Shown here: piece after piece, positions 19,117 through 25,336 of the stretch
How positions within the stretch are numbered: position 1 is the stretch's first letter
Layout: the number at the start of each line of letters is the position of its first letter
Assembly: GCF_030409685.1 (NCBI RefSeq)
Contig: NZ_JAUFQJ010000003.1
Span: 186,001-250,000 of the forward strand
Origin: Ferruginibacter paludis
Lineage (GTDB): Bacteria > Bacteroidota > Bacteroidia > Chitinophagales > Chitinophagaceae
Direction: 5' to 3'
Length of the DNA stretch: 64,000 bases
Made by a program: the position numbers and the translations under genes
The notes under the pieces: model-generated
Seen by the model: only the letters and a program-made list of their open reading frames with translations
The model's database searches: none
What the model was told of the DNA's origin: nothing

Positions 19117-20157
19117 ATGCAACCCAACGCAGTCCATTATGCAGATTACCTGGAGCTGACCAAATTATTAAACGCACAGCACCCCGAAAGCAGTAAAAAC
19201 GGTGCACCGTTGGCCCATGATGAAATGTTGTTTATAATTATTCACCAAACGTATGAACTGTGGTTTAAACAAATACTTTTTGAGGTTGACTCAGTACTTG
19301 CAATTATGCATCAACCCGTGCTGGATGACAACGCAGCAGATATGCAAACCGTAGTACACAGGCTTAAAAGAGTAGGAACGATTCTAAAAATACTGGTACA
19401 GCAGGTTGATATTATTGAAACGATGACGCCTATGGACTTCCTTGATTTCCGGGATATGTTGCGACCTGCATCAGGCTTTCAAAGCTGGCAGTTTAAAATA
19501 CTGGAAGCAAAGCTGGGTATGCGTTTTGAGGACCGACACGGCAAAGCCTATTATACCTCACAATTATATACGGCAGAAATTACCCTTATTAAGGAAGCAG
19601 AAAATGCACCCTCCCTGATGATGTTATTGAACAGGTGGCTGGAACGGATGCCTTTTTTAACAGACCTGGCTGCATGGACGTCAGACAAAAGCGGGAGCAA
19701 TAATGACACCGGATTTTTTGCAACTTATGAAGCTATTTATACAAACAGCCTGGCAGAGGCAGAAAAAAACAACATTGCTTTTTTTAAAGAGACTTTTTAC
19801 GATGAACCCAAAAAAAACCACCGGCACTTAACGGCAACGGCTTGCCGGAATGCTCTTTTTATTATGTTATACAGGGGATATCCGTTGCTGGAATTGCCTT
19901 TTCAATTACTGGAAACTTTATTGGAAATTGACCATCAGTTAGGTAACTGGCGACACCGCCATATCAATATGGTGCAACGGATGATTGGCACCCGTATTGG
20001 TACAGGTGGCAGTACCGGCGCCGGCTATTTGAAGGCTGCAATGGATACGCACATTATTTTTAAAGAAATTGCGCAACTAAATAGTTTTTTGGTTGACAGG
20101 CGAAAGTTACCGGCGTTACCAACCGAAATATCAATTAAGCTGGGCTATAGCTTTTAA
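19117..20157 (+). CDS. kynA: Tryptophan 2,3-dioxygenase
   Basis: A heme dioxygenase that opens the indole ring of tryptophan to give N-formylkynurenine, the first step of kynurenine degradation. Family signatures are DEMLFIIIHQTYELWFKQ (active-site His43), FLDFRDMLRPASGFQSWQFK (substrate-carboxylate Arg) and the heme-proximal region WRHRHINMVQRMIGTR followed by GTGGSTGAGYL. At 346 residues it is longer than many bacterial homologues, with extra sequence around the mid-region SDKSGSNNDTGFFATYE. No other kynurenine-pathway gene is nearby, so regulation and partners are not visible here. Confidence 0.93.
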   Translation: MQPNAVHYADYLELTKLLNAQHPESSKNGAPLAHDEMLFIIIHQTYELWFKQILFEVDSVLAIMHQPVLDDNAADMQTVVHRLKRVGTILKILVQQVDIIETMTPMDFLDFRDMLRPASGFQSWQFKILEAKLGMRFEDRHGKAYYTSQLYTAEITLIKEAENAPSLMMLLNRWLERMPFLTDLAAWTSDKSGSNNDTGFFATYEAIYTNSLAEAEKNNIAFFKETFYDEPKKNHRHLTATACRNALFIMLYRGYPLLELPFQLLETLLEIDHQLGNWRHRHINMVQRMIGTRIGTGGSTGAGYLKAAMDTHIIFKEIAQLNSFLVDRRKLPALPTEISIKLGYSF

Positions 20158-20360
20158 AAATAACAAAAATCACTTTCAATTAAAGTAACTCTTCAGTTCT
20201 CCTTTTCAATAAGCTGAACAATGGGCGTGTAAATCGTACTACTGTAAATAACACCTTAAAAATGCCGGCTGATAGTCTACTGCGCAGCACTGGTATATAA
20301 TAACAATTTTCCTTTTGCAGTGCAGAATATTTTTACACTTTATTTATCAAAACCTATTTT

Positions 20361-20963
20361 ATGAATTTAAGAGGATGTCTCGTGCTTACTTTTACCGCGA
20401 TTTATTTTACAGCAACTGCACAAAAAAAACAATATGGTCTTACTGCATCACTGAATATAAGTAATGTTACTGGAAATGGCATGGCGGCTAAATATCAGTC
20501 AGGCTTTGAAGCTGGAGCATTTGCGCTGATACCCGTCACTAAAAAACTGAGCCTTCAACCAGAACTGCTGTTCAATTTATTAAAAGTAAGCCGCAGCAAC
20601 AGTTTCCCTGTTTATTATGTAGATAATAACAATCCTTCCTCAAGCATGGCTTTTAACCTTGCTTATCTAAGTATTCCAATTTTACTGAACTATCCCCTCT
20701 CCTCTAAAATAACAATTAACGCAGGCCCGCAATATAACCTGCTGGTGTATTCAAATGAAGCCTTGTTATACAACAAAAAGGCATTCAAAAATAATGATGC
20801 CGGTGTCAGGGCAGGAATGCAATTTCATCCATCCCCGGATGTCAGTTTATTTACCAGTTATTACTATGGAATTACCAACATTAACGATATTGATAGCAGG
20901 TATCAATGGAAAAACAGGCAATTTCAATTTGGCGTGAATGTAGCGGTTTTTGGAGTGAAATAA
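20361..20963 (+). CDS. Outer-membrane beta-barrel (PorT-like) protein
   Basis: 200 residues. The signal peptide ends near TATAQ and is followed by KKQYGLTASLNISN. Alternating strands such as GFEAGAFALIPVTKKLSLQPELLFN, LAYLSIPILLNYPLSSKITINAGPQYNLL and DAGVRAGMQFHPS, and the terminal FQFGVNVAVFGVK, are typical of the small eight-stranded outer-membrane barrels common in this phylum. Function is unknown. It stands alone on the plus strand. Confidence 0.78.
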   Translation: MNLRGCLVLTFTAIYFTATAQKKQYGLTASLNISNVTGNGMAAKYQSGFEAGAFALIPVTKKLSLQPELLFNLLKVSRSNSFPVYYVDNNNPSSSMAFNLAYLSIPILLNYPLSSKITINAGPQYNLLVYSNEALLYNKKAFKNNDAGVRAGMQFHPSPDVSLFTSYYYGITNINDIDSRYQWKNRQFQFGVNVAVFGVK

Positions 20964-20998
20964 ACCTTAGCACATTTATTATTGATCAACCCATGAAC

Positions 20999-21916
20999 TC
21001 ATAAAGCGCTCAAGGGTTGCTTTGCAAACCTAAAATACGATGCTAGCTTGTAAAAAATATTATGGCATTGCCGGTTGGATAAAAACAGCCCGTAAGTAAG
21101 CACAAAAACCACTTCAAAACCATAGATCATTAAAAAGACATAAATAAAAGCATGAAACAATAACCCAGCCGCCAGCAGGGGTCTCCGGAATTTCTTTTTC
21201 CACACAAGCAAAGGAAATAATAATTCAAAAAGCAAGGTGGCATAGTTGGCGATATAATCGAACCATCTTTGATGAACAATGTACCTATTCCATCCCGTAC
21301 CTGTATATCGTTCCATCGACATTACATAATAGGTAGCTTCACCCCGAAACCATACAGGATCGATTAATTTGTAAATACCTGCAGAAAAATAAGCCATGCA
21401 AAGCTGTAGCATTATGGATAAAGCTGCAAAGTTGCTGATCAGATTACGGATTTTTTTCAGTTCAGTATTATCTTCTTTTTCCTTAAATAAAACGAAGTGG
21501 TGGTATGATCCGGCAAAAATCAGGTAAAATAAAATCATTCTTGCAAGGATATCACCCCCATTGATTATGGACATATTTAATCTTTGCAGCAAGCAAACAA
21601 ACAAAAAAAGAACAGTCGCACTGATGTGTTTGCCAACCCCCAACAGATTTAGCGCTATAACAAACGTGTAGGCGAAGATGAACCATCCATGGTGGCTTTT
21701 TGCAAGAGTAAAGATTCCATAGATAAAGTTGCGATGTGATACCGCATTGGCTTCAACAAAGGCCGATGTGCCGTATAATAGATCCAGGCTATCCCAGTTA
21801 ATAAAAAGCTCCTTGAGCAGCCAGCAACAAAGGGCCACTCTTAAAAAAGCCAGGTAAAAAGATTTATAATTCTCTTTCTGCAGTAACTCAATATAGTGAG
21901 AAATATATCGATGCAT
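20999..21916 (-). CDS. HTTM-domain (SdpB-like) integral membrane protein
   Basis: 305 residues with several membrane helices, beginning with a soluble stretch and then FYLAFLRVALCCWLLKELFINW. The pattern LYFxLxR-like start, NGGDILARMILFYLIFAGSYHHF and MLQLCMAYFSAGIYKLIDPVWFRGEATYYVM is typical of HTTM domains, related to vitamin-K-dependent gamma-carboxylase and SdpB. The catalytic residues of true carboxylases cannot be confirmed. The ATG overlaps the TGA of the upstream gene by one base (TGATG), so translation is coupled. Together the pair resembles the SdpA/SdpB helpers that mature the SdpC peptide in Bacillus; no SdpC-like precursor was found next to it. Confidence 0.72.
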   Translation of the reverse strand: MHRYISHYIELLQKENYKSFYLAFLRVALCCWLLKELFINWDSLDLLYGTSAFVEANAVSHRNFIYGIFTLAKSHHGWFIFAYTFVIALNLLGVGKHISATVLFLFVCLLQRLNMSIINGGDILARMILFYLIFAGSYHHFVLFKEKEDNTELKKIRNLISNFAALSIMLQLCMAYFSAGIYKLIDPVWFRGEATYYVMSMERYTGTGWNRYIVHQRWFDYIANYATLLFELLFPLLVWKKKFRRPLLAAGLLFHAFIYVFLMIYGFEVVFVLTYGLFLSNRQCHNIFYKLASYFRFAKQPLSAL

Positions 21917-22575
21917 CAATTGGCAAGCATATTAAAAGGGGTTTCAAAAACTACAATTTCGGTTGGCTTAAAATTATTATCATCCATTTGCCCAAATGGC
22001 CTGATTTGTTTTTCTGTGATCAATATTTTTATTTCTTTTCCATTTCTATCAATTTTGTGTTGCTGTAATACCATCCTGGCATAATTGGTCAATGTATTTA
22101 AATTAGCCGTATAGGCTCTTTTGTTAATAATCGCCGCAATAGCGCTTGCTATGTACAAAGAATCGGCGCAGGATGATAGAATTTGCGACGGCTTTTTTTT
22201 ATTAAGCCATACATGTTTCTTTAGATTCCACACATTATTATTCACCAGGTGGTCTATAACATTTTCTTTTTGATTGAAAGGAGCACGCCGCTGCTTTTGA
22301 AGTGCAATATTTTCGAGTACTTCAATAGTGTCGGCCAATCCATGGTTTGTGCCATTTCTTACAATAAAATATAAACGATCATTAAAAGTAGAGGGGGGCG
22401 TGAACAATGTCCACGAAACGCCGAAGGTATTCGTAAAAAAAGGAGACCGGTGCGATATTATTTCACTGGCCCTGGTAACCGGCATTGCCAGTATGAAAAT
22501 TGCTACCCAGTAAAATATAAAAATAACTATAGCAATACAAGACAGTATGTAGACATCCCGGTTTTTAGTATTCAT
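21916..22575 (-). CDS. Membrane-anchored protein with SdpA/DUF5819-like features
   Basis: 219 residues. One N-terminal membrane helix (ILSCIAIVIFIFYWVAIFILAMP) is followed by SPFFTNTFGVSWTLFTPPSTFNDRLYFIVRN. That W-x-L-F-x-P-P stretch close after a single helix is the mark of the DUF5819 and SdpA-type proteins that accompany HTTM proteins. The remainder is soluble and basic with no catalytic motif that I recognise. It is the first gene of a two-gene unit with the HTTM protein. The family call rests on memory of short motifs and is moderate. Confidence 0.55.
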   Translation of the reverse strand: MNTKNRDVYILSCIAIVIFIFYWVAIFILAMPVTRASEIISHRSPFFTNTFGVSWTLFTPPSTFNDRLYFIVRNGTNHGLADTIEVLENIALQKQRRAPFNQKENVIDHLVNNNVWNLKKHVWLNKKKPSQILSSCADSLYIASAIAAIINKRAYTANLNTLTNYARMVLQQHKIDRNGKEIKILITEKQIRPFGQMDDNNFKPTEIVVFETPFNMLAN

Positions 22576-22639
22576 AAATGAAAGGCATTTACCCTGGTTC
22601 CGCGAAAATTGTTATAAGACATTAACCGCCGAAACACAG

Positions 22640-22647
22640 CAAATATA
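22640..22647 (-). promoter_or_regulatory. -7 promoter element of the SdpA-like/HTTM unit
   Basis: TATATTTG on the minus strand fits TAnnTTTG and lies 64 nt from the ATG. Confidence 0.45.
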
Positions 22648-22830
22648 CGCCGCAGGCAAATCCCCTGCATGGAAAGTAACAGGTGATTGTTTAAATCAGG
22701 GCGATGTAAAAAAGACATTGGCGTTCAGTAAAAAACGATCTGAAACGGTTGCCTTTTAGCAGTCGAAATAATGCTATCAGATTTATATGTATAAATTTGT
22801 TCTGTTGATATTTAGAAAATCATAAAAATA

Positions 22831-22846
22831 CCTAACTGAGGTTAGG
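22831..22846. promoter_or_regulatory. Inverted repeat abutting the sigma-operon promoter
   Basis: CCTAAC-TGAG-GTTAGG is a perfect 6-bp dyad around a 4-nt spacer. Its right arm overlaps the first two bases of the GGTTAC element, the position expected for an operator. Confidence 0.45.
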
Positions 22847-22873
22847 TTACATTTTGAACTTTAACATTTACTA
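22845..22873 (+). promoter_or_regulatory. Candidate ECF-sigma promoter of the sigma/anti-sigma operon
   Basis: GGTTAC (followed by ATTTT) and, after 17 nt, TTACTA; 14 nt further on is the sigma-factor ATG. The same bipartite pattern with the same 17-nt spacing occurs upstream of the DUF4382 lipoprotein gene and, on the other strand, upstream of the lipoprotein-CHAT unit. It does not match TAnnTTTG. Confidence 0.6.
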
Positions 22874-22887
22874 TTCAATACAGCAGG

Positions 22888-23490
22888 ATGGAGTTAAACA
22901 GAACATTTGATGATGCAACACTTGTACAGGCACTGCGGTCAGATAGCAATCCGGATGACGCTATCAGGCATTTGTACCGTACACAATATAATTTGACAAA
23001 AGTATACATACAGCAAAATAGCGGAAGTGAAGAAGATGCAGAAGATATTTTTCAGGAAGTGATTTGCACTTTTATTGACATAGTAAAGAAAGATAAATTC
23101 AGAGGCGAAAGCAGTGTGAGTACATTTTTATATGCATTAACCCGTAACACCTGGCTAAATGAGTTAAAGAAAAGAGACCGTGCAAAAATCAGGGATGAAA
23201 AATTTGAAAAACAAAAAGATACAACAGGCCCGGATGTAGGCCACTTTATCGCAAACAGGGAAACGAAAAATCAACTGATGCAACTGGTAGATAGTTTAGG
23301 AGCAACATGCAAACAAATATTGCTGGCTTTTTATTTTGACAACCTGGCCATGAAAGACATTTTAAAAACTTTGGCGTATGAAAATGAACAAGTAGTTAGA
23401 AATAAAAAATACAAGTGTTTAAAACAACTGGAGCAAATGATAACATCAAACCCTCAACTCGCTAAAAATCTTAAATCTGTATATGAATAA
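22888..23490 (+). CDS. ECF-type RNA polymerase sigma factor
   Basis: 200 residues with the region 2 and region 4 layout of a group 4 (ECF) sigma factor. Region 2 is visible as IRHLYRTQYNLTKVYIQQ, EEDAEDIFQEVICTFI and FRGESSVSTFLYALTRNTWLNELKKRDR. Region 4 is ATCKQILLAFYFDNLAMKDILKTLAYENEQVVRNKKYKCLKQL. A short basic and acidic linker separates them. The stop overlaps the next gene by 8 nt, so sigma and anti-sigma are made together. It probably directs transcription from the GGTTAC...T(T/G)AC(C/T)A promoters of this locus, including its own; that is inference from the shared motif. Confidence 0.88.
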   Translation: MELNRTFDDATLVQALRSDSNPDDAIRHLYRTQYNLTKVYIQQNSGSEEDAEDIFQEVICTFIDIVKKDKFRGESSVSTFLYALTRNTWLNELKKRDRAKIRDEKFEKQKDTTGPDVGHFIANRETKNQLMQLVDSLGATCKQILLAFYFDNLAMKDILKTLAYENEQVVRNKKYKCLKQLEQMITSNPQLAKNLKSVYE

Positions 23491-24247
23491 TAATTTCACA
23501 ACAACCGAATTATTAATCCAATACCTGGACGGGGAACTGGATGAAACACAGGCTGCTGATATAAAAAGAACACTTGACCAGGATGAACTTGCACGGCAAG
23601 AACTGGAAAACCTGCGTATGGCAAAAGCAGCAATAGTATCCTATGGAATAAAAAGCAGGGTTGGATTGATACATAAGGAAATGATGGAAGAACTTAAAAC
23701 GGAAACTACGGCAACTGTGGGCGTTGTGAGGAGTATGCTCCGGTATTCTTTGCGCATAGCAGCTATTTTAATTTTGGCGGCAGGTTCATTTTTTACCTAC
23801 CAGTATTTTTCTGCTACACCGGAAAAACTTTTCAGTCAAAATTTTGCCAGTTTTAAGATAAATGAAACAAGGGGCACCGGCACATCTGCATTAAAAAACG
23901 CTTATCAGAAAGGCGACATGCCGGCAGTAATTGAGCAATATAAATTGCTGCAGCAACCGGGGAAGGAAGATTATTTTTTAGCAGGTAATGCCTATCTCAA
24001 CAGCAAGCAACCGTCAAATGCAATTGACGCATTTATAACTCTACAGCAAAAAAACAAAACAGACAATACGCATTATTATGAGGAAGACACAGAGTATTTC
24101 CTGGCAATGAGCTACCTGGCCGCAAATGAAGCTGAAAAAGCATTTCCGCTATTAAAAAAAATAAACGCAGACGTTACTCATCCTTATCACCAGCATGTTT
24201 CTGACTGGTTGCTTCGCAAAGCTGCGCATGTAAATACTGCTAAGTAA
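23483..24247 (+). CDS. Membrane anti-sigma-like protein with periplasmic TPR-like tail
   Basis: 254 residues. The N terminus (LLIQYLDGELDETQAADIKRTLDQDELARQELENL) resembles the cytoplasmic domain of anti-sigma factors but lacks the His-x3-Cys-x2-Cys zinc ligands. One membrane helix follows at about 88-108 (LRIAAILILAAGSFFTYQYF). The rest, predicted periplasmic, is helical with TPR-like pairs: ALKNAYQKGDMPAVIEQYKLL, DYFLAGNAYLNSKQPSNAIDAFI, YFLAMSYLAANEAEKAFPLLKKI. The coding overlap with the sigma factor supports an anti-sigma role. The tail could sense an envelope signal or bind the TPR-CHAT protein encoded nearby; both are inference. Confidence 0.75.
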   Translation: MNNNFTTTELLIQYLDGELDETQAADIKRTLDQDELARQELENLRMAKAAIVSYGIKSRVGLIHKEMMEELKTETTATVGVVRSMLRYSLRIAAILILAAGSFFTYQYFSATPEKLFSQNFASFKINETRGTGTSALKNAYQKGDMPAVIEQYKLLQQPGKEDYFLAGNAYLNSKQPSNAIDAFITLQQKNKTDNTHYYEEDTEYFLAMSYLAANEAEKAFPLLKKINADVTHPYHQHVSDWLLRKAAHVNTAK

Positions 24248-24276
24248 AATACCCAACACTCCTATTTTAATTGTAC

Positions 24277-24310
24277 AACCCATATTCTGTATGGGTTTTT
24301 TATTTTTTTA
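24277..24310 (+). terminator. Rho-independent terminator of the sigma operon
   Basis: AACCCATA pairs with TATGGGTT around loop TTCTG and is followed by a T-rich run. It lies 30 nt after the anti-sigma stop and 8 nt before the next promoter. Confidence 0.85.
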
Positions 24311-24317
24311 GAAAGCC

Positions 24318-24346
24318 GGTTACATTTTATACAACAGCAGTTACCA
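24318..24346 (+). promoter_or_regulatory. Candidate ECF-sigma promoter of the DUF4382 lipoprotein gene
   Basis: GGTTACATTTT with TTACCA exactly 17 nt after GGTTAC, the same elements and spacing as at the sigma operon. A strong terminator ends the upstream unit just before it, so this gene needs its own promoter. Confidence 0.6.
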
Positions 24347-24401
24347 ATTAATGTAGTTCTTAAAATTTAAACCATTACACAACAATTAAAAAAACATTAT
24401 C

Positions 24402-25286
24402 ATGAAAACGCTTTCATTTAAACCACAACTAAAAACATTTATTGCTTTTTGCTTGATATGCCTTGGCCTGGCTGCCTGTCAAAAAACTTTACCGGGTGGT
24501 GATGCTGCCACCGGAGCCAAATCTTCCGTTAATATTTTTATTACGGATGATCCGTCCTTAGCTTTTGATCACGTTTTTCTTGATATCAGCAAGGTTGAAA
24601 TAAAGGTGGAAGACAGTTCCGAAGCGGAACACGAAAGTGAGCATGAGAGCGAATCAGATGATCACGACCACAACGGCGAAGTTTCCGGCGGCTGGATGAA
24701 TGTTGATATTCACGCGGGAGTGTATGATATTCTTGCTTTCAGAAACGGGCTGGATACATTGTTTGCATCCACCAGTTTTAGTTCAACCAAAAAAATGAAA
24801 AAAGTGCGACTGACGCTGGGTAATAATAACAGTGTTGAATTGGGTGGAGTACCTTCACCTTTAATGATTAAAGGCAATGACAATTTCGTAGTGATAAAAA
24901 TTGATGAATCGCAGGTACAGCTTAACAACGGCGGTTTGACAAATTTCTGGATTGATATTGATGCAGGCCAGTCTATCAGAAAACATGGTAACGATTTTGA
25001 ATTAAAGCCAAGTGTTAAGGTATTTAGTAAGGAAAGGTCAGGCAGCCTGGAAGGCCGCGTTTTTCCAAAAGATGCCAAAACGGTTGTAACAGCAACCAAT
25101 GGTATCGACACCAGCACAGCAAAACCAGAAGACGAAGGTGAATTTAAATTCATTGGCCTTAAGCCAGGAACATGGACACTGCTGTATCATGCCACCGCAG
25201 GAAATTATAAAGACACAACAATTACCAATATTATAATTGGTGAAAAAGAAGATACCAAAGTAAATAATGTAACCCTCCGCAAATAA
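24402..25286 (+). CDS. DUF4382 lipoprotein with His/Glu-rich insert
   Basis: 294 residues. The signal peptide ends in lipobox LAAC with lipidated Cys26. The DUF4382 domain follows (SSVNIFITDDPSLAFDHVFLDISKVEI, then WMNVDIHAGVYDILAFRNG and LGNNNSVELGG). Between the first two strands is an insert at about 71-92 rich in Glu, His and Asp (EHESEH, DDHDH), which could bind divalent metal. The C-terminal 80 residues form a carboxypeptidase-regulatory-like beta-sandwich (GSLEGRVFPKDAKTVVTA, KPGTWTLLYHATAGNYKDTTI). The family has no established biochemical role. It carries its own copy of the GGTTAC promoter pattern and is convergent with the CHAT gene. Confidence 0.82.
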   Translation: MKTLSFKPQLKTFIAFCLICLGLAACQKTLPGGDAATGAKSSVNIFITDDPSLAFDHVFLDISKVEIKVEDSSEAEHESEHESESDDHDHNGEVSGGWMNVDIHAGVYDILAFRNGLDTLFASTSFSSTKKMKKVRLTLGNNNSVELGGVPSPLMIKGNDNFVVIKIDESQVQLNNGGLTNFWIDIDAGQSIRKHGNDFELKPSVKVFSKERSGSLEGRVFPKDAKTVVTATNGIDTSTAKPEDEGEFKFIGLKPGTWTLLYHATAGNYKDTTITNIIIGEKEDTKVNNVTLRK

Positions 25287-25302
25287 GCACATCCTTAAAA
25301 CC

Positions 25303-25336
25303 AAAAGACAGGGCAATTATTTTTGCCCTGTCTTTT
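25303..25336. terminator. Bidirectional terminator between DUF4382 and CHAT genes
   Basis: A perfect 14-bp stem (AAAAGACAGGGCAA with TTGCCCTGTCTTTT) around a 6-nt loop, T-rich on both strands. It lies after the DUF4382 stop and overlaps the CHAT stop codon, so it can serve both convergent genes. Confidence 0.88.

Larger units (their letters stand above)
22576..22887. other. 312-nt divergent intergenic region
   Basis: No reading frame or RNA gene was recognised. The left part carries a -7 element for the SdpA-like gene (22640-22647, minus strand). The right part carries the inverted repeat CCTAACTGAGGTTAGG (22831-22846) and the candidate ECF promoter of the sigma operon. Confidence 0.6.

Noticed and set aside
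22576..22887. A possible small RNA or toxin gene in the 312-nt gap
   Set aside because: No frame of good length and no hairpin beyond the short inverted repeat; a promoter region explains it.
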